A stretch of 64,000 nt of DNA from Uloborus plumipes (lineage: Eukaryota; Arthropoda; Arachnida; Araneae; Uloboridae): positions 49,580 through 113,579 of the forward strand of contig JAXGGA010002841.1 in the NCBI GenBank assembly GCA_038373865.1, written 5' to 3'. The notes below the pieces were generated by a model. That model searched no databases. It saw only the letters and a list, made by a program, of their open reading frames with translations, and was not told the DNA's origin. Position numbers and translations under genes: made by a program. Every line of letters begins with the position of its first letter. Position 1 is the stretch's first letter. Of this stretch, positions 1 through 12,469 are shown piece after piece.

Positions 1-59
1 GCCAAATTTCAAAAGTTTTAGTCAAAGAATTTAAATTTGATTTCTTAATGCAATACATA

Positions 60-195
60 TTTATTTTTCCCCCAGTAGACATTTCTGACAATTTTCTGTT
101 CGCCAATACGTTAGACAAATCAGAATTTTTTTTCGCCGAATTTTCGATTTTATCGCATTTGGCGAGGTGGCGAATGCTTAGCGCGGTCCCTGCTG
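60..195. mobile_element. Transposon fragment with TTTGGCGA-type motifs
   Basis: Contains repeated TTGGCGA/TCGCC words and a GC-rich end (GCGGTCCCTG) unlike its AT-rich flanks. Related words recur at 16870-17110, 20160-20350 and 51890-52040. Boundaries are not visible. Confidence 0.3.
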
Positions 196-1647
196 TAACC
201 TACTAAAAATTTCCTATTTTGCAAATTTTGAAAAAAGCATTGTTTCATTGAATTTGTTAAATTGATATGATTACATTTTGTATTGAATTGAATTTATACA
301 CTGAATTAATTGTTGCTTGTTTTTATCTCCTAAGTATTTTTTTTTTAAAGTGTGAAATTTATGTGCCATTTTATTTCTAATACTTAATAAGTTGTTCAGA
401 AAGGAAGAAGGCAAATTCTAGAACAGGTATTGATCAAAATACAGGGCGAGGACTGTTGATGGTCTTTGAAAAAGGTGAGAAAGGTGACAAATTTTAAAAC
501 AAAGGTGACAAAAAAGTAACTAAAAGGTGACCAAAAGTAATTTGTTAAGAAATCAAAAAACAGAAAACGATTATCATTTTTTCTGACAAAATAGCCAACA
601 TACTAATTTTAAAGACTTAAATTCCAAACATGAACATGATAGGGTTGGAAGTAACAAAATAAATCATTTTAGAACATATTTTCAAAAAACTTTCAGGGTA
701 AACTATGTTCAAAGATTTTTCTTTAAAATCAAGAATATTAACACCCGAAATTATGAAGTGAAGATAATGATGATTATTTAATGAACATATTTTGTTTTTT
801 TTTTTCATATTTTTAATAGCTCATTGCAAAACCATCGGAATTCTTTTTCTTGTTTCTCGGTAAATACAAAGCATAAATGTTCACTAAAAAGTACCGACAA
901 TAGAGAATGAGAGAAAATCCTATCTCTATGCAAATCAACCGAATTTCGTTTCAAGAACAAAACAAAAAGAACTGCCAAGTATTCTTGGAACAGGTGCACC
1001 TGTTTTTTGTTTCTTTTTGAAACTTTTAAACAGGGGCTTCTAAAGGCTTTGTTTTGTGAATGAGCCACAGTTGAAACTTTTTTTTAATGGTTGAATGACA
1101 GATTTTTGCTTTTTTTTTTTTTCAAAATTCTATTTATTTTCAGGTAAGGAAAAGAATATTCATAATTTTCAAAAAAATTTTTTAGCAAAATTAGATTTTT
1201 CTAAAACACATTTCTAGAAAGGTTTAAAAAGGTGACAAAAAGTAACCAAAATTTTAAAAGGTAACTGAGTCCTATTTAGTTTATTTCTAAAATATATGTC
1301 CTCAATTATGCAGTTATTTTGAAAAACCTACTTTTCTAACATAGTGGTTTTTTTTTTCAAGTGGGCCCACACCCGGATGAGTTTCTTCGGGTTGGGCCCA
1401 CTTTGGCGAAACCTGGTATTCTATAATATTACTCCCTAAGTAAACAAAATAATCTTGTACAAATATGTTTTGTGTGTTGTTTTTTTTAAAATAAGTTTTA
1501 AAACTTTTTTTTAGTAACAGAGAAAAACTAACTAACATGATGTTAATGAGAAAGTTATAGGCTCCTGACCTTAAAATCTACCGCTCACTTTTAAGATTCT
1601 TATGCTAAAATTTAGTCACTGCAAAGATATCATTTATGTGTTTTCAG
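196..1647 (+). other. Intron of the renalase-like gene
   Basis: AT-rich with no exon found. It holds scattered AAAGGTGACAAA-type repeats (about 470-540 and 1220-1265), suggesting a decayed repeat, and the foldback at 1359-1403. Confidence 0.5.
1359..1403. repeat. GC-rich perfect-stem foldback
   Basis: AAGTGGGCCCA...TGGGCCCACTT with an inner CCCG/CGGG pair, one bulged base and a loop of about 12 nt. It stands out in a region of less than 30 percent GC. No function is assigned. Confidence 0.6.
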
Positions 1648-1803
1648 GTGGAGAAATCATATCCTGGTAAAACAGGCTGCTTGGTTATTTCTAACCGTCC
1701 TCTTTTGATTGCTGGAGGTGATGGATTCTCATACTCAACATTTGAAGGTTGCATTGTCTCAGCTGAAGAAATTGTGAAACAGGTGACATCTTATCTCAAG
1801 TAA
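1648..1803 (+). CDS. RNLS: Renalase-like flavoprotein, last coding exon (5' part outside window)
   Basis: The exon follows a TTTTCAG acceptor at 1641-1647, opens in phase 0 and runs 51 codons to TAA at 1801-1803. It contains the motif RPLLIAGGDGFSYSTFEGC followed by a short helix ending VTSYLK. This matches the carboxyl end of renalase, where a GGDGF segment contacts FAD and a final helix closes the protein. Renalase is an FAD-dependent oxidase of isomeric NAD(P)H forms, related in fold to amine oxidases. The other two frames contain early stops. An AATAAA lies at 1833-1838, about 30 nt after the stop, so the 3' UTR could be very short. Upstream exons were not found in 1-1647, so this is a partial gene entering from the left. 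The alternative is a related FAD amine oxidase, but the GGDGF and FEGC pattern fits renalase better. Confidence 0.8.
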   Translation: MEKSYPGKTGCLVISNRPLLIAGGDGFSYSTFEGCIVSAEEIVKQVTSYLK

Positions 1804-1832
1804 ATATTTTATACAAAAAAATATAAAAATTT

Positions 1833-1838
1833 AATAAA
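1833..1838 (+). promoter_or_regulatory. Candidate polyadenylation signal of the renalase-like gene
   Basis: AATAAA lies 30 nt downstream of the renalase-like stop codon. The position is unusually close, so a later site is possible. Confidence 0.4.
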
Positions 1839-2346
1839 TACTTGTAACGGTCTGTCGTTTGGTAATTCTCTACTCGTTATTTTTCTTGCTTACAGAACCT
1901 CAAAAAAATGTTTTATTTTTAAAAAATCATTTGAATCTCCCACCCGGTACATCTTTGACTTATCCCTTAGCAGAGCTTTTATCTGTTACGGAAATGCTGA
2001 AACATCATAATTTATTTTTAAAATATGAAGAGTTCAGGTTAAATTCTCACTTGTGGACATTATTTCCTTTCCTATATTTTACACTTAAAAAAAAAAACTG
2101 ATATGCCTATAACTTTCAAAGAGTATTTATCAGAAAGATCATAATACTTGTACATTGAAAAGTTTTAGCATCACTACTGTTCAGGAAGCTATGACCTATT
2201 TTTATGCATCTATATTTGGAAAGAAAGAAAATTTTTGAAAACAAATTTGTCTTGTTCTGTCTTTTAATGAAATTCACTTTAGTTTGACCATCAATGAGAT
2301 GAAAGGGCTAACATCCGGTTCACCAGTGGAAATGATACATCTATTA

Positions 2347-2873
2347 CATAGCTGCCAACATGTCAATTTTGAAAATCTTACAATGTACGATGTAACTGTT
2401 TCAAAATGACAGGCTTGTGCTTTTAACAATTCAAGAATATACCAAAGTGTGCAACGCACTTCTAAAATATTTTTAATATGTTTCCTTAAGGGTTAAGGCG
2501 CCCTATTAATATAAATCATTAAGAATATTCTTGTAATTTTGTTTTTATTTTGAGAATTAATATAGCTTTTAGCTTTGCTGGAACTGTCTAACTGGAAATA
2601 AAACTTTCACAAGCTGCTGACTTAAAAGCTTTTCTTAGCGATTAAAATGTTCTCCAGATTATTATCAGGCAGAAAACTGCAGCTCTGCACCTATCTTTAT
2701 GTTATCCCACTAAATATTCTTTTGCACTTTGTGCACAGACTTACATATTTCCAGACCAAAATCATCCAATATGAGACCTAAAGCGGAATTATCTTACAAT
2801 TGTTCGATAACATCTTACAAAATGACTGAAAATCTTACAATGTAAGGCTAAATCTTACAAGTTGGCACCTATG
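2347..2873. mobile_element. Possible MITE with CATAGSTGCCAAC ends
   Basis: Left end CATAGCTGCCAACATGT and right end (reverse complement) CATAGGTGCCAACTTGT, both followed by AATCTTACAATGT-type words that recur inside. No clear target duplication was seen. Confidence 0.5.
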
Positions 2874-4223
2874 CTTTTAGTTTTCAGGGCAGATAGCTTT
2901 TGAAGACGTGTGTTAATCTCTAAATTAAGCAGAATTGTATTAATTTAAGCAGGGTGTAAAAATATTAAAACCATGTGATGAATTTTCACTTGTGTTTTTA
3001 ATTAAATTAAAATTTAATGTTTAAAGACTCCCCCACACAAGTATATTTAGACTTTTTTTTTAATCAAAATCTTTAATAATATAACTTAAAACCAATTTAA
3101 TACAAAGGCACATGATCAAAATAGATTTTAATATAGATTGCATTGTAGTACACAATAAAATAAAAACAGAAGGAAAACTTTTGTAAGACGTGCCTGCAGT
3201 TTCCTGCCAATTTGTGCTTTTTACTTTTCGATCAACGCAAGAGCGTCACTCAGGGTGCCGTTTTTGGTGAAGATGACTAAGCCCGAGCTCAAGTTTGAAC
3301 TCCTTTAGCTTTATAAGTTAGGGTTATATACGTTTCAATCCTTTTTAGATTTGTCCGTGAACCGTTTACTTTCCAAAAAAAAAAAAAAAAAATAGTAGCA
3401 CCAAGCAGAATGAACTGCAAGAGAGGCTATAGAATGGAATGAATAAAATGACACAGCTACTCACTTTTATTTGCCAACTTTGTGGTGAAGTTTATAAGAA
3501 TCTATATATTCCCTGCTAATACATTTTATTATAGGGAAAAAACTGAACGAAATTCAATTTTTCACTCCATAAATATTTTTTAAATTGTTTCTTTTATGTG
3601 TTTGAGTTTGAAATAAGTCCTATTTAAAGAAATAATTTTAAGTTTCTTTTGTACAATTGTGAAATATACAACACAAGCTTAATTTTGTACGATCTTTTTG
3701 CACACCGACTTAACCGTTTGCCTGATTATCCTGAGTTCGGGCGGTATGAGTTGCAGGTAATTATTATCCCGAGAAAATTCCGGTGAAACTAATTGATTTT
3801 ACGCCTATGATTAATTAAAAATTCAACTTGAAACCTGCATATTTTATATGTATTGCTTCATTTTTTTTTTCAAAATTAAATTAAAAAAAAATTTTTTTTT
3901 TGCAATGTTTTCCAAAAAAAATTCGTAAGGAAAGTGGTTAAAACCCTTTACAACCAAGCTTATAGAATGATTCAATTGACGTGAAGTTTACAAAGCCATA
4001 CCAAAAGTATTAGCTCAATTTCGACAACTAATTGGCTAACTAAATAAAGAAGTTCTTCAGTGGAATACAAATTAAAATCTTTTCTGCAAATACAAACGTT
4101 AAAAACTTTAAAACGAGTAGAACTAAATCAGTATCTAAGCAATTTCATTTCTAGCTGTGTTGTATTTTCAAGTCTTAGAATGCGTGTTTAAACAATAATG
4201 ACAGATAGAGTATTTTCAGTAAT
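2874..4223. other. Intergenic stretch between the convergent renalase-like and ELAV-like genes
   Basis: AT-rich with poly(A) and poly(T) runs near 3376 and 3870-3900, and GC-raised patches at 3190-3300 and 3700-3790 that I do not recognise. No gene was seen. Confidence 0.4.
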
Positions 4224-4229
4224 TTTATT
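4224..4229 (-). promoter_or_regulatory. Candidate polyadenylation signal of the ELAV-like gene
   Basis: AATAAA on the minus strand, about 115 nt past the ELAV-like stop codon. Confidence 0.45.
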
Positions 4230-4343
4230 TTAAAACAACTATGTTTATATGACGAATAGTACATAAATGAAATTTTGCTGGAAATTCAACAAAAATGGTA
4301 TCACTGAAAGTCAAAAGTCTATGATTCATGTAGCAACAGAAAG

Positions 4344-5330
4344 TCATTTTGATGATTTAAAAGAAACCTGTAAAGGTTTTCCAAAGAAATTGCAGCCATT
4401 CAAAGACTCGATAGCCAAAACAGCTTCGTCATAATTAGGCATAGTGACAAAACCATAACCTTTTCCTTGACCAGTACCTCCCTCTCTTATAACATTTACC
4501 TTTTGAACAGTCCCATATCTTGCAAACAATTGCCAGAGTGTTTTCTCATCGGTATCAGCACCAATATTGTAAACAAAGAGAATATGACCTTCACCGCCTA
4601 CAGATAAACCACCGGGCTGAGCAAACCCATACGAATTCATGCCTCCCATGTTATTGGTCATGGGATTAAATCTGAATCTACCTTGAAGGGAATGCCTTAC
4701 TGGACCACCAGCAGCAAATCTTCCACCCATAGCTGGGGCATATGGGGCTGCAGCATAAGGAGAACCCAACCCACCTGCTACTGGAGGTGGACGAACTTTT
4801 TTGGCGTTGTCCTCGGCATATTTTATTGTCAAGGGTTCTGTACCACCCTCAAGAACTTTCCCATTCAGCTCTTTAATTGCATCTTCTGCTTGCTTATGCT
4901 GGTCAAACAAAACAAATCCTACACCTTTGTTGCGACCTCCAGTGGAATCTTTCAAAAGACGACATTGAATGATGTCCCCAAAAGGTGCCATGACAGACTT
5001 CAAATCTTCTTCATTCATATGTTTTGGAACACCACGAAGGTACAAATTGGCATTCTTGATAGTGTCGCCACCAGGACGAGAGTAAGCAACTTTTATTCTC
5101 TTGTTCTGCAGTTGAAACCCATTTAATGTATCAATTGCTCTTGAAGCATCTACTTCATCAGCATATTCTACGAAGCCAAATCCGTAACTGTACCCAGTGC
5201 TCTTATGGCGCACGATCTTAGCTGCTTTAACAACTCCAATGCTTTGAAACAAGTTTTTGAATTCATTATCTGTCAACATCTGAGGCAAATAATTAACAAT
5301 CAAGTTGCATTTGGAAAAATTGTTATCCAT
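4344..5330 (-). CDS. ELAV/Hu-family RNA-binding protein, three RRMs, uninterrupted CDS
   Basis: A 328-residue protein with ELAV/Hu architecture. RRM1 has RNP2 LIVNYL (about residues 10-15) and RNP1 YGFGFVEY (49-56). RRM2 has LYLRGV (96-101) and KGVGFVLF (135-142). A Gly/Ala/Pro/Met-rich hinge covers about 178-245. RRM3 has LFVYNI (251-256) and KGYGFVTM (290-297), and the protein ends VSFKSSK. Family members bind AU- or U-rich RNA and control splicing, polyadenylation and mRNA stability. The sequence is diverged from canonical ELAV, for example in the RRM1 linker and short hinge, and shares features with Sex-lethal-like proteins, but it keeps the third RRM that Sex-lethal lacks. The first ATG in frame is at 5330; six bases upstream still in frame are TTGAAG and are not a start. 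The coding region has no intron, unlike most ELAV paralogues, so it may be an old retrogene. Paralogue assignment is uncertain. Confidence 0.88.
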   Translation of the reverse strand: MDNNFSKCNLIVNYLPQMLTDNEFKNLFQSIGVVKAAKIVRHKSTGYSYGFGFVEYADEVDASRAIDTLNGFQLQNKRIKVAYSRPGGDTIKNANLYLRGVPKHMNEEDLKSVMAPFGDIIQCRLLKDSTGGRNKGVGFVLFDQHKQAEDAIKELNGKVLEGGTEPLTIKYAEDNAKKVRPPPVAGGLGSPYAAAPYAPAMGGRFAAGGPVRHSLQGRFRFNPMTNNMGGMNSYGFAQPGGLSVGGEGHILFVYNIGADTDEKTLWQLFARYGTVQKVNVIREGGTGQGKGYGFVTMPNYDEAVLAIESLNGCNFFGKPLQVSFKSSK

Positions 5331-5404
5331 CTTCAAGATGTATTAGAGTTCTCCTTCAAATTGCGAAAAGTAGGACAAGAGTAAAATTTAATTCTTTTTT
5401 GATC
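5331..5404 (-). other. 5' UTR part of the ELAV-like coding exon, with splice acceptor
   Basis: On the minus strand a pyrimidine-rich TTTTCTTTTTCAG ends at 5405, giving an exon start at 5404, 74 nt before the ATG. This predicts at least one upstream non-coding exon. Strong minus-strand donors are seen farther right: CATG/GTAAGTATC with the exon ending at 6670, and TTTATG/GTATGT with the exon ending at 14075. Confidence 0.5.
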
Positions 5405-6127
5405 CTGAAAAAGAAAATTGAATTTTAATATCATTCCCAAAAAAAGTTCCTTACTCCTCCCTCGCTAAAGCATCAATTTATACTTTTTAAAATTTAAATT
5501 AAGAAATAGTAAACCCCAATAGCAGACAACTTCGAAGTAAGTAGCAAAACCAAAATAAAAAACCTTCAACGTTTTGTACTGAAAGCACATAATTTTGGAT
5601 GTGAATCAAAAATTTTTGAAAAGCATCTCTACAAATTACCTATCAAAAATTTGATAGTTGTTCAAATTTGAGAACATAAATGAATTATCAAAATAATTAA
5701 ATAACTTGATTCTACACAGCAAAAATTTAAATAAATCTTAACTTTTAAAATATTCAAAGAAAAGGTTAGAAATCACAACATGGCATTTAAGTTTTTTATC
5801 CAAGTTCAGAATATTCTTTTTTGGTAAAAGATTTCACTTTTATCCCAAAATTGGCGCTAAATAAAGGAAAAGTCAGTAAACAAGTGATTAAAGATACAGA
5901 AAATATTTACATTTAACTTCAAATTAAATGATTTATTTGAAAAACTAGTCAAGCCATAAGCCCTAAAAATTTCCCGTTATTTAAAATTTGATAAGGATTA
6001 TAATACTTCATCTTGAAACTTACACATATTTGGATAGATTTCTTTCAGTAAAAAACTATTTAATTTGATTATTTAATTCAATTCAGAGAAATGTATATGA
6101 CAAAAACTATGGCAACTTGGCTAATGG

Positions 6128-6290
6128 CAGGCCCATCATTTAGGGGGGGGGGGGTCAATTGCTGCCCCAAGGACTTTGGGAAATCAATGCGTTGGCAGAT
6201 AAGTGGGCGTGGTTTTTGTCACTTTTTGGTTTATTTTACATTGTGTATGCACACCCTCCCCCCCTGAAAAAATTTGAAATGACATCCCTG
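6128..6290. mobile_element. hAT-type MITE, 8-bp TSD GCTAATGG
   Basis: Flanked by GCTAATGG at 6120-6127 and 6291-6298. Ends CAGGCCCATCATTTAGGGG and CCCCCCTG...GACATCCCTG form imperfect terminal inverted repeats starting CAGG. At 163 bp it is non-coding. Confidence 0.8.
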
Positions 6291-6669
6291 GCTAATGGGC
6301 AACTCTGCTTTTCATAAAGGACATTATGGCACGTAAAAGTATATAGGTACATTAAAAGGAAAGAATTTTCTCATTGTTCAGCATTTTGGTGCAGCTTGAC
6401 AGTAAATTTCTATTAAAATAAAGATTAATAATAAAGACTTGAATCTAGCCCATAGTAGTGCAGTTTTCAATCTCATTAAAATCACAATCGGATCTTGAGT
6501 TTTGTCTAGAGGCATCGAAGTACCATTGATCCATCATTCCATAATACTTCTAAGTACTTATTGCATTTTGCTTCCACCCCACACATTATAATAATAAAAA
6601 TACACACAAAAGGGAAATTTCTTGCTTGAGAATGAAGTAAAAACAATAAAAAAAAATTTTGATACTTAC

Positions 6670-6719
6670 CATGTTGTTTCCCAAAACATTTCCAATAAGA
6701 ACAAATTTAAAGAAAAAAA
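6670..6719 (-). other. Possible internal 5' UTR exon of the ELAV-like gene
   Basis: A minus-strand segment bounded by AG at 6720-6721 and by the near-perfect donor GTAAGTATC just below 6670. The donor is strong and the acceptor weak. It is inferred to be non-coding from position and splice signals only. Confidence 0.3.
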
Positions 6720-9700
6720 CTATTCAGAACATCATGAATTGAGTTAATCTAAGGATCTTCTTCAAAATAAAATAGAAAATTGCTTAGACATATATGCAAT
6801 CAATTTTCGTATCTTGGTTTAGTTTTCATGAGTAGTTTGGAGTTTCAAAATTAACCAAGAAACTACGGTTTGAGAAAGTAATGTCATTTAATCACATAAA
6901 GTGGACGTAAATACATAACTCTACAACGCTTAATTAAGTTAAACAAAAATAAATTATCACTGATAACTGTTCTGTGAATAGAAAATATATGAAAACTTTA
7001 TAGGAGCGTTTGGACTCTTGTTCTACAGCTTATCCAGTTCTTTAGTTCTATTCTATCGATATTCTCAATGGCATTACTCAAAATGTTTAAACTTCAAGGG
7101 CTAATTTGGAATTTTTTTCTTACTACCTATTTTTGTGAAAGTATTATATAAACATAATTTTATTATTATAAAATTGCCAGCCCCACACAAATGTAAAAGT
7201 TATTTTAAACAGGACCAATAATTTTTGTGAAAGTCCTAAATCAAAAAGTTCAATGCCATCGACTTTGTAGTTTTCTGCTCAGAAAAATGACAGCTTAAAA
7301 ACAGATGCCATAAGACTGCACTTTAATTTTGTATTTGCACTCTGCAAAAAGCTGCTAAAAATGAGTAAAAATACTATGAAAATAGTTACTCTAAAGGGAT
7401 GCTTATACACATCAGTTTAGCGTTCTATAATGAGTTTATTCCGGTTAGACACTACCAATTTATTTTTGCAAATGCAAAAAAAAGTAAAAAATTTAACTAT
7501 TTTTGTGGTAGAGTTTGTTAAATATAACTTTTGTGAAGGTAGCCAAACACGTGAGTAAAATTTGCTTGTATTGGACCCTGAAACCCTTTTTAAAAATATC
7601 CTAACCTTAAAAAAAAAAAAAAAAAAAAGTGAAAATTAATGTTTTTTATACTTCTGAAGAGCATTTTTAGCTATTACAAATCTGTACTTAATTTTGCATA
7701 AGACGTCATTGGAAAGCTAGATGGTCTTTAAAATATTTTTAAATACAAATTAAAAGTTAGCTCATGTTTCACTTTCCAAAAAAAAAAAAAAAAATCCATT
7801 TAGTTTATAAGTTATGAACAAATTTTGTTAAAGGAATAATTTTCAGACTAAAAAATTTTTATGAAATGCTGACCCCTGGTTGAAGTTAAAATACAAATTC
7901 TGCACCTCACTGTCAGTTTTTAAACTCTGCACCTAACAGTCACAAACACTTCTATTTGAAAAAGTGATGATAGGTTAAGGAGGCAAAGTTCCAGATGCTT
8001 TCAGTTTTTATTTGCTTCTTACTTCTATTCCTGTTTAAATAGAACTTTGCACCCCACCCCTTATTTTGGAAAAATCAGAAGAGGCCTCAGACCCAGAAAC
8101 TTTCTAGCCAGTCTGCAACACTGATTTGGTCAGTTGGAAATAATCTGCAGCAGGGTCATTCCATGTCAAATCAACCAAAAAAAAAAAAAATTTTCAAATT
8201 GACCATCTCAAATTTCCATGAAACTTTCAGGGATTATACTGTTTGACATTCTAAATTCAGATCCAGCTTCCTTTTGACATGCAACTTGCATATTTTTCTT
8301 GAATTTTTGAAATACTTTTTTCAATTTTAAATTTTTTTAAGTTAGTGTCCTTGAAAAATTTTGAAACAGACATGTTTTTAACATGTTTTAGGGAATACAT
8401 CCTAAAAATTTCAGAGTGGGGACATGATGGGATCAGCAGTTATAACAAATTTTTTTGTCAGAGTTTGTTTAAACAAGCCCTGACAAAACAACTTCCATAC
8501 TTGTCCCAACAACTTCCATACTTGTTTAAACAAGCTGCTGCTTGTTCTGCTGTTCTTTAGATGTTTTTAATGCATTTAATTTTCAATTTTTAATGACATT
8601 TCAATTTGAATCATAATTTTTAAATAAAATGTTACTAAATTGGATATTGCCTCGGAAAGAAACAAAAATTTAAAAACAATTTTAAAGAAAATTACAAAAA
8701 AAGAAAGAAAATGATTTTAAAAAAGTAAAAGAAAATAATCTTACAAAAAGTGATTTTTTTCTTTTTTGCCATAACTGCTGATGGAGAATACGAAAATTTA
8801 AAGCACTCGATTTTTGTATTAAAATCGCAAAGAACATTCGTGATTTTAATATCACAAGATCAAACTATTGTTGTGATGAATTTACGTAATTTTTTCAATA
8901 GTGAGAGGGTTTTTTTTTTCTATTTTTTAGTATGAACTTATTTTATTTTTAAAAGAAGTTATTTTAATTTTAAAAGCTGAATTCTCTTTTAAATTAAAAC
9001 TGCATGAGAAAAGCGAAAAATCGGGAAAAATGAAACTGAAGAAAAGGCGGATATCTATTGGCATGCTTGATGTAGTCTTTGAAAACAGCCATCATAATAG
9101 GGAAAAAAAAAGATCACCCACCCCTAAAGGAGAAAGGAGTCATTTTCCTTAATGAACTCTTTTAGTGACCATTACAACTCAAACAAATGTTATTTTTCAA
9201 AGCACAAATAGTTAACCTAACAGCGAATCTACGATTCTTTACATTTACTACAAGCCCCCCCCCCTTCTAACATAACTGTTTTTTACAGGAGTGGAAGAAT
9301 CGAAAGTAAACCAATCACAAAATAATTTTCCATTATTTTTCGAAAACATCGGATAATTTCCGTTTTTTTTTTTTTTTTGAAGATGAAGAGCATCACTCTC
9401 TGCCCCTGTGGCAGAATTTTCTTTTCAGCTTTCTCTTTTTTTTACAAAATTATCTGCAGAGTGCTGAAAAATCTGCGACGTACGTCTCATGTCTCGCAAT
9501 TTCTGCTACTGGGGCCTCAGACATGCACAAATGCAAGGAAGATTGCGCAATAAAATATTACAGTACAAGCTGGTACGAATGGGGGTTTTTTTTTGGTGAA
9601 AAACAAAACGTACTAATTCTTTCTAGAATTCTTAGAGACTGTTCAAAAATTATGTCATGATTTCTAGGAGTGTCATGAAATTGAATTCGTGACAAGAGAC

Positions 9701-11646
9701 AATACGAAATTTGACATTACATATTTTTCATGTTTATAAAAGTAGCATGACATGACGATAAATAAAGGTATGACTAAGTGTGACACTTAATAACGAAGAG
9801 GAAGAGAAAGGGTGAAAAACATTGAAACAAGTACAATAGTCATGAAATTTAAAAAAAAAAAGGATTTACTGCAGTCCTTGAAACATAAGGGTAGTTCTTG
9901 AAACAAATTACATGCAATGTTTTGACATGAACTTATAAATCTCAAAAAAAAAAAAAAAAGCCTTTAGCTTCAATGAAACAGGGATTTAATACTACATTAA
10001 TAGAAGTTTCTTTTAGAAAGACTTCTTTTTAAAATGCTATGATTTCAAAATTTTAAGAAAAACAAAAGTTGGATTTCATGTACAAATGATATGGTGAAAC
10101 ATTTTACCAATTAGTGGCTGGAGGAATTTTATTTTCTTTAGTACAAAATACGTATTTTGTCATAGCACATTCAACATATAGTTGTTATTCTGCCCTTTAA
10201 TATTTTTATCTTCATTCTGATTTCAAAAGTATTTATGTTACAACTTTTCTAGGCTCCTGTTGCTAATTCAAACTTTGTTACATACTAATTTCACAGAAAA
10301 TAGCAGCCTTGAAGAACATTTCTCCCTTTAAACCGCTCATGTAAGAATAAAAAATATACCACTTCAAAGATTCAAATAGTTTAGAAAACATACAATTAAA
10401 AAAACAACAGTTAGGAAGAAAATTGTAAAAAACAAACCAGTGCCTTTTTTGACATCTGTTTTGGCACAAGGTTTAAAAAAAATCTTACCAGAAAAAAAAA
10501 TTCTCTCAATGAAGAGCTTCAAAAAAATGAGGATTTCTGGAAAAAAAATCGAAAAGATTAAATAAAAACAAATTCAGAAAATATATATACTAGGTTATAA
10601 AAACTATCATAAATAAAAATGAATTCACCTACAATATTTCCTTTAACTTCAAAGACTAAGAAAATCCAATTTGTAGTTCAATATCATTTTTTAAAATGTG
10701 TTTCACAATTTATAAAAAACTTATAAACTGTGAATTATTAGTTGAAATATGTGGTTACATGCATATCTAAGCACGCTTTTTAATTAATAAAACTAATGTA
10801 GTTTGACTTATTTGTTGAAAGCATTTAAAAATTTTGACATCAGAGAAAATATTGAAGTGATTAAAACAAATATTAAAAATCATTAAGAAAATATAACTTA
10901 AAAAACAAAAACACTTAAAAACAGTACATTACATGTATTCGTATTATAAGCTTTAAAAAAATTCAAAATGAGTTCAACAACCACAAAAAAGTTTATTTTA
11001 ATTGTTAATCTAGTTTAGTTATACAGTTAAAACTGGAGAAAAAGCTTCAAGTAATAGAAAATGTTTAATTTATTCAGGGAATCATTTGACATGGGGTAGA
11101 TTAAAATTTTGCCATTCATTTATTATTCTTATGTATGCATTTGTTTGGAATCATCCTCCCCTTTCTCCATGTCAATATATTAAATTTTAGGTATGTTTAA
11201 TTTCAGATTTGTCCCATGAGCTTTTTTAACCACCAGAAAAACTTCTAAGACCATTGACCAACCATGATAAAATTTCACCATTTTTTCAAAGTTTCATAGT
11301 TAAACTGCATTTAAAACAAAATAAGTACAAAAAAAAATTGCATAAAATTTTATAGCACAATTAAAAATTTGCATATTGGAAAGAAATAAAGGAATAGAAA
11401 TACAGTTGAACTTCATGAACTTAAGAACACCTTTAAAACAATTACTGTGAAACTACGTTTCCAATCTCATCTTTATCCTGTCTTGAAAAGAAACTGACTT
11501 TAAAAGTCCCTCTGAATTCATTTTAACAAGGTTTGACAGTATTGTTACAAAATTTCTGCAACTACTAGGAAAAAATGTTTTATTCTATAATTCTACTCGA
11601 GACTCACATGGCACTTTTGCAAACAACCTCCATCAAACTTTTAGTC

Positions 11647-11789
11647 CAGTGGCAAATTAACCATGTTGCAATTGCAAGGGGCTCCACTATCAAATGGTTT
11701 TGAAGTTTAATTCAAAAATGCACATGGTAAATGTTTTGAATAATTTTGTCGTAGTCAAAAAGACCCCTAAACGTATAAATCCGCTACTG
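11647..11789. mobile_element. Short hAT-like MITE
   Basis: Ends CAGTGGCAAATTAACC and ATAAATCCGCTACTG are hAT-like inverted repeats. The flanking 8-mers match only partly, so the call rests on termini. Confidence 0.45.
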
Positions 11790-12469
11790 GTTTAATTGCC
11801 TAGCGATAGGTATATCAAGGAAGTGAAATTGGATCTTTGTCTTCATTTCATTCTACATTCCTGTCAAAATGCTAATCTTGATGTACAAGGTGATTATAAT
11901 TAAAATTCCCTGATGAATGGCATCTTACAACATTAACAGGTGAGAGGATTGCACTGAATTTTTAGCATATGGGCTACGTAAGAAAAGCGCTCTCGGAATT
12001 TCTATAAAAAATTTAAGTTCTAAAATGTCCTTTCAGGAAAAACATTAAATTTAGCACAATAAAGAACCGAAACAGGACACTGAAAAAATATTAACTGTTC
12101 AGTACATGAGTTATGAGAATGTAAATCTGGAAAAAGTGTCCTGACGTTGACAGTTGGGAAAGCTTACAATGGATCAGTTCGGATCTGCTGTTGAAAACAC
12201 TATATCAACATGGAATTAGGTAAATAAGGATGGTTACATGAAGCATTTACATTGTCTTGCACACATTTGACAGCTGTTCCTTTTAAAAGTTTCGTCCGTA
12301 AATCTGTTCTTGTTTTTACAAAAGCAGTGTTTTTGTTTCTCCCTTACTTTAATTTGATATGATTCGGTGCCAAGGTGATCAGAAACTTGCCAATGATAGT
12401 TAATACTGCTTCTGAATTTAGTTTTGGTCCTGATTTTTCTTTTACATTATTTCATGTACTCATCGCGTA

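Noticed and set aside
1859..2101. Open frame after the renalase-like exon, at first taken as a following exon
   Set aside because: Phases do not join, and the renalase C-terminus ends naturally at TAA 1801-1803 as in the family.
4683..5126. 147-codon plus-strand frame opposite the ELAV-like gene
   Set aside because: A shadow of the conserved minus-strand CDS, with no domain.
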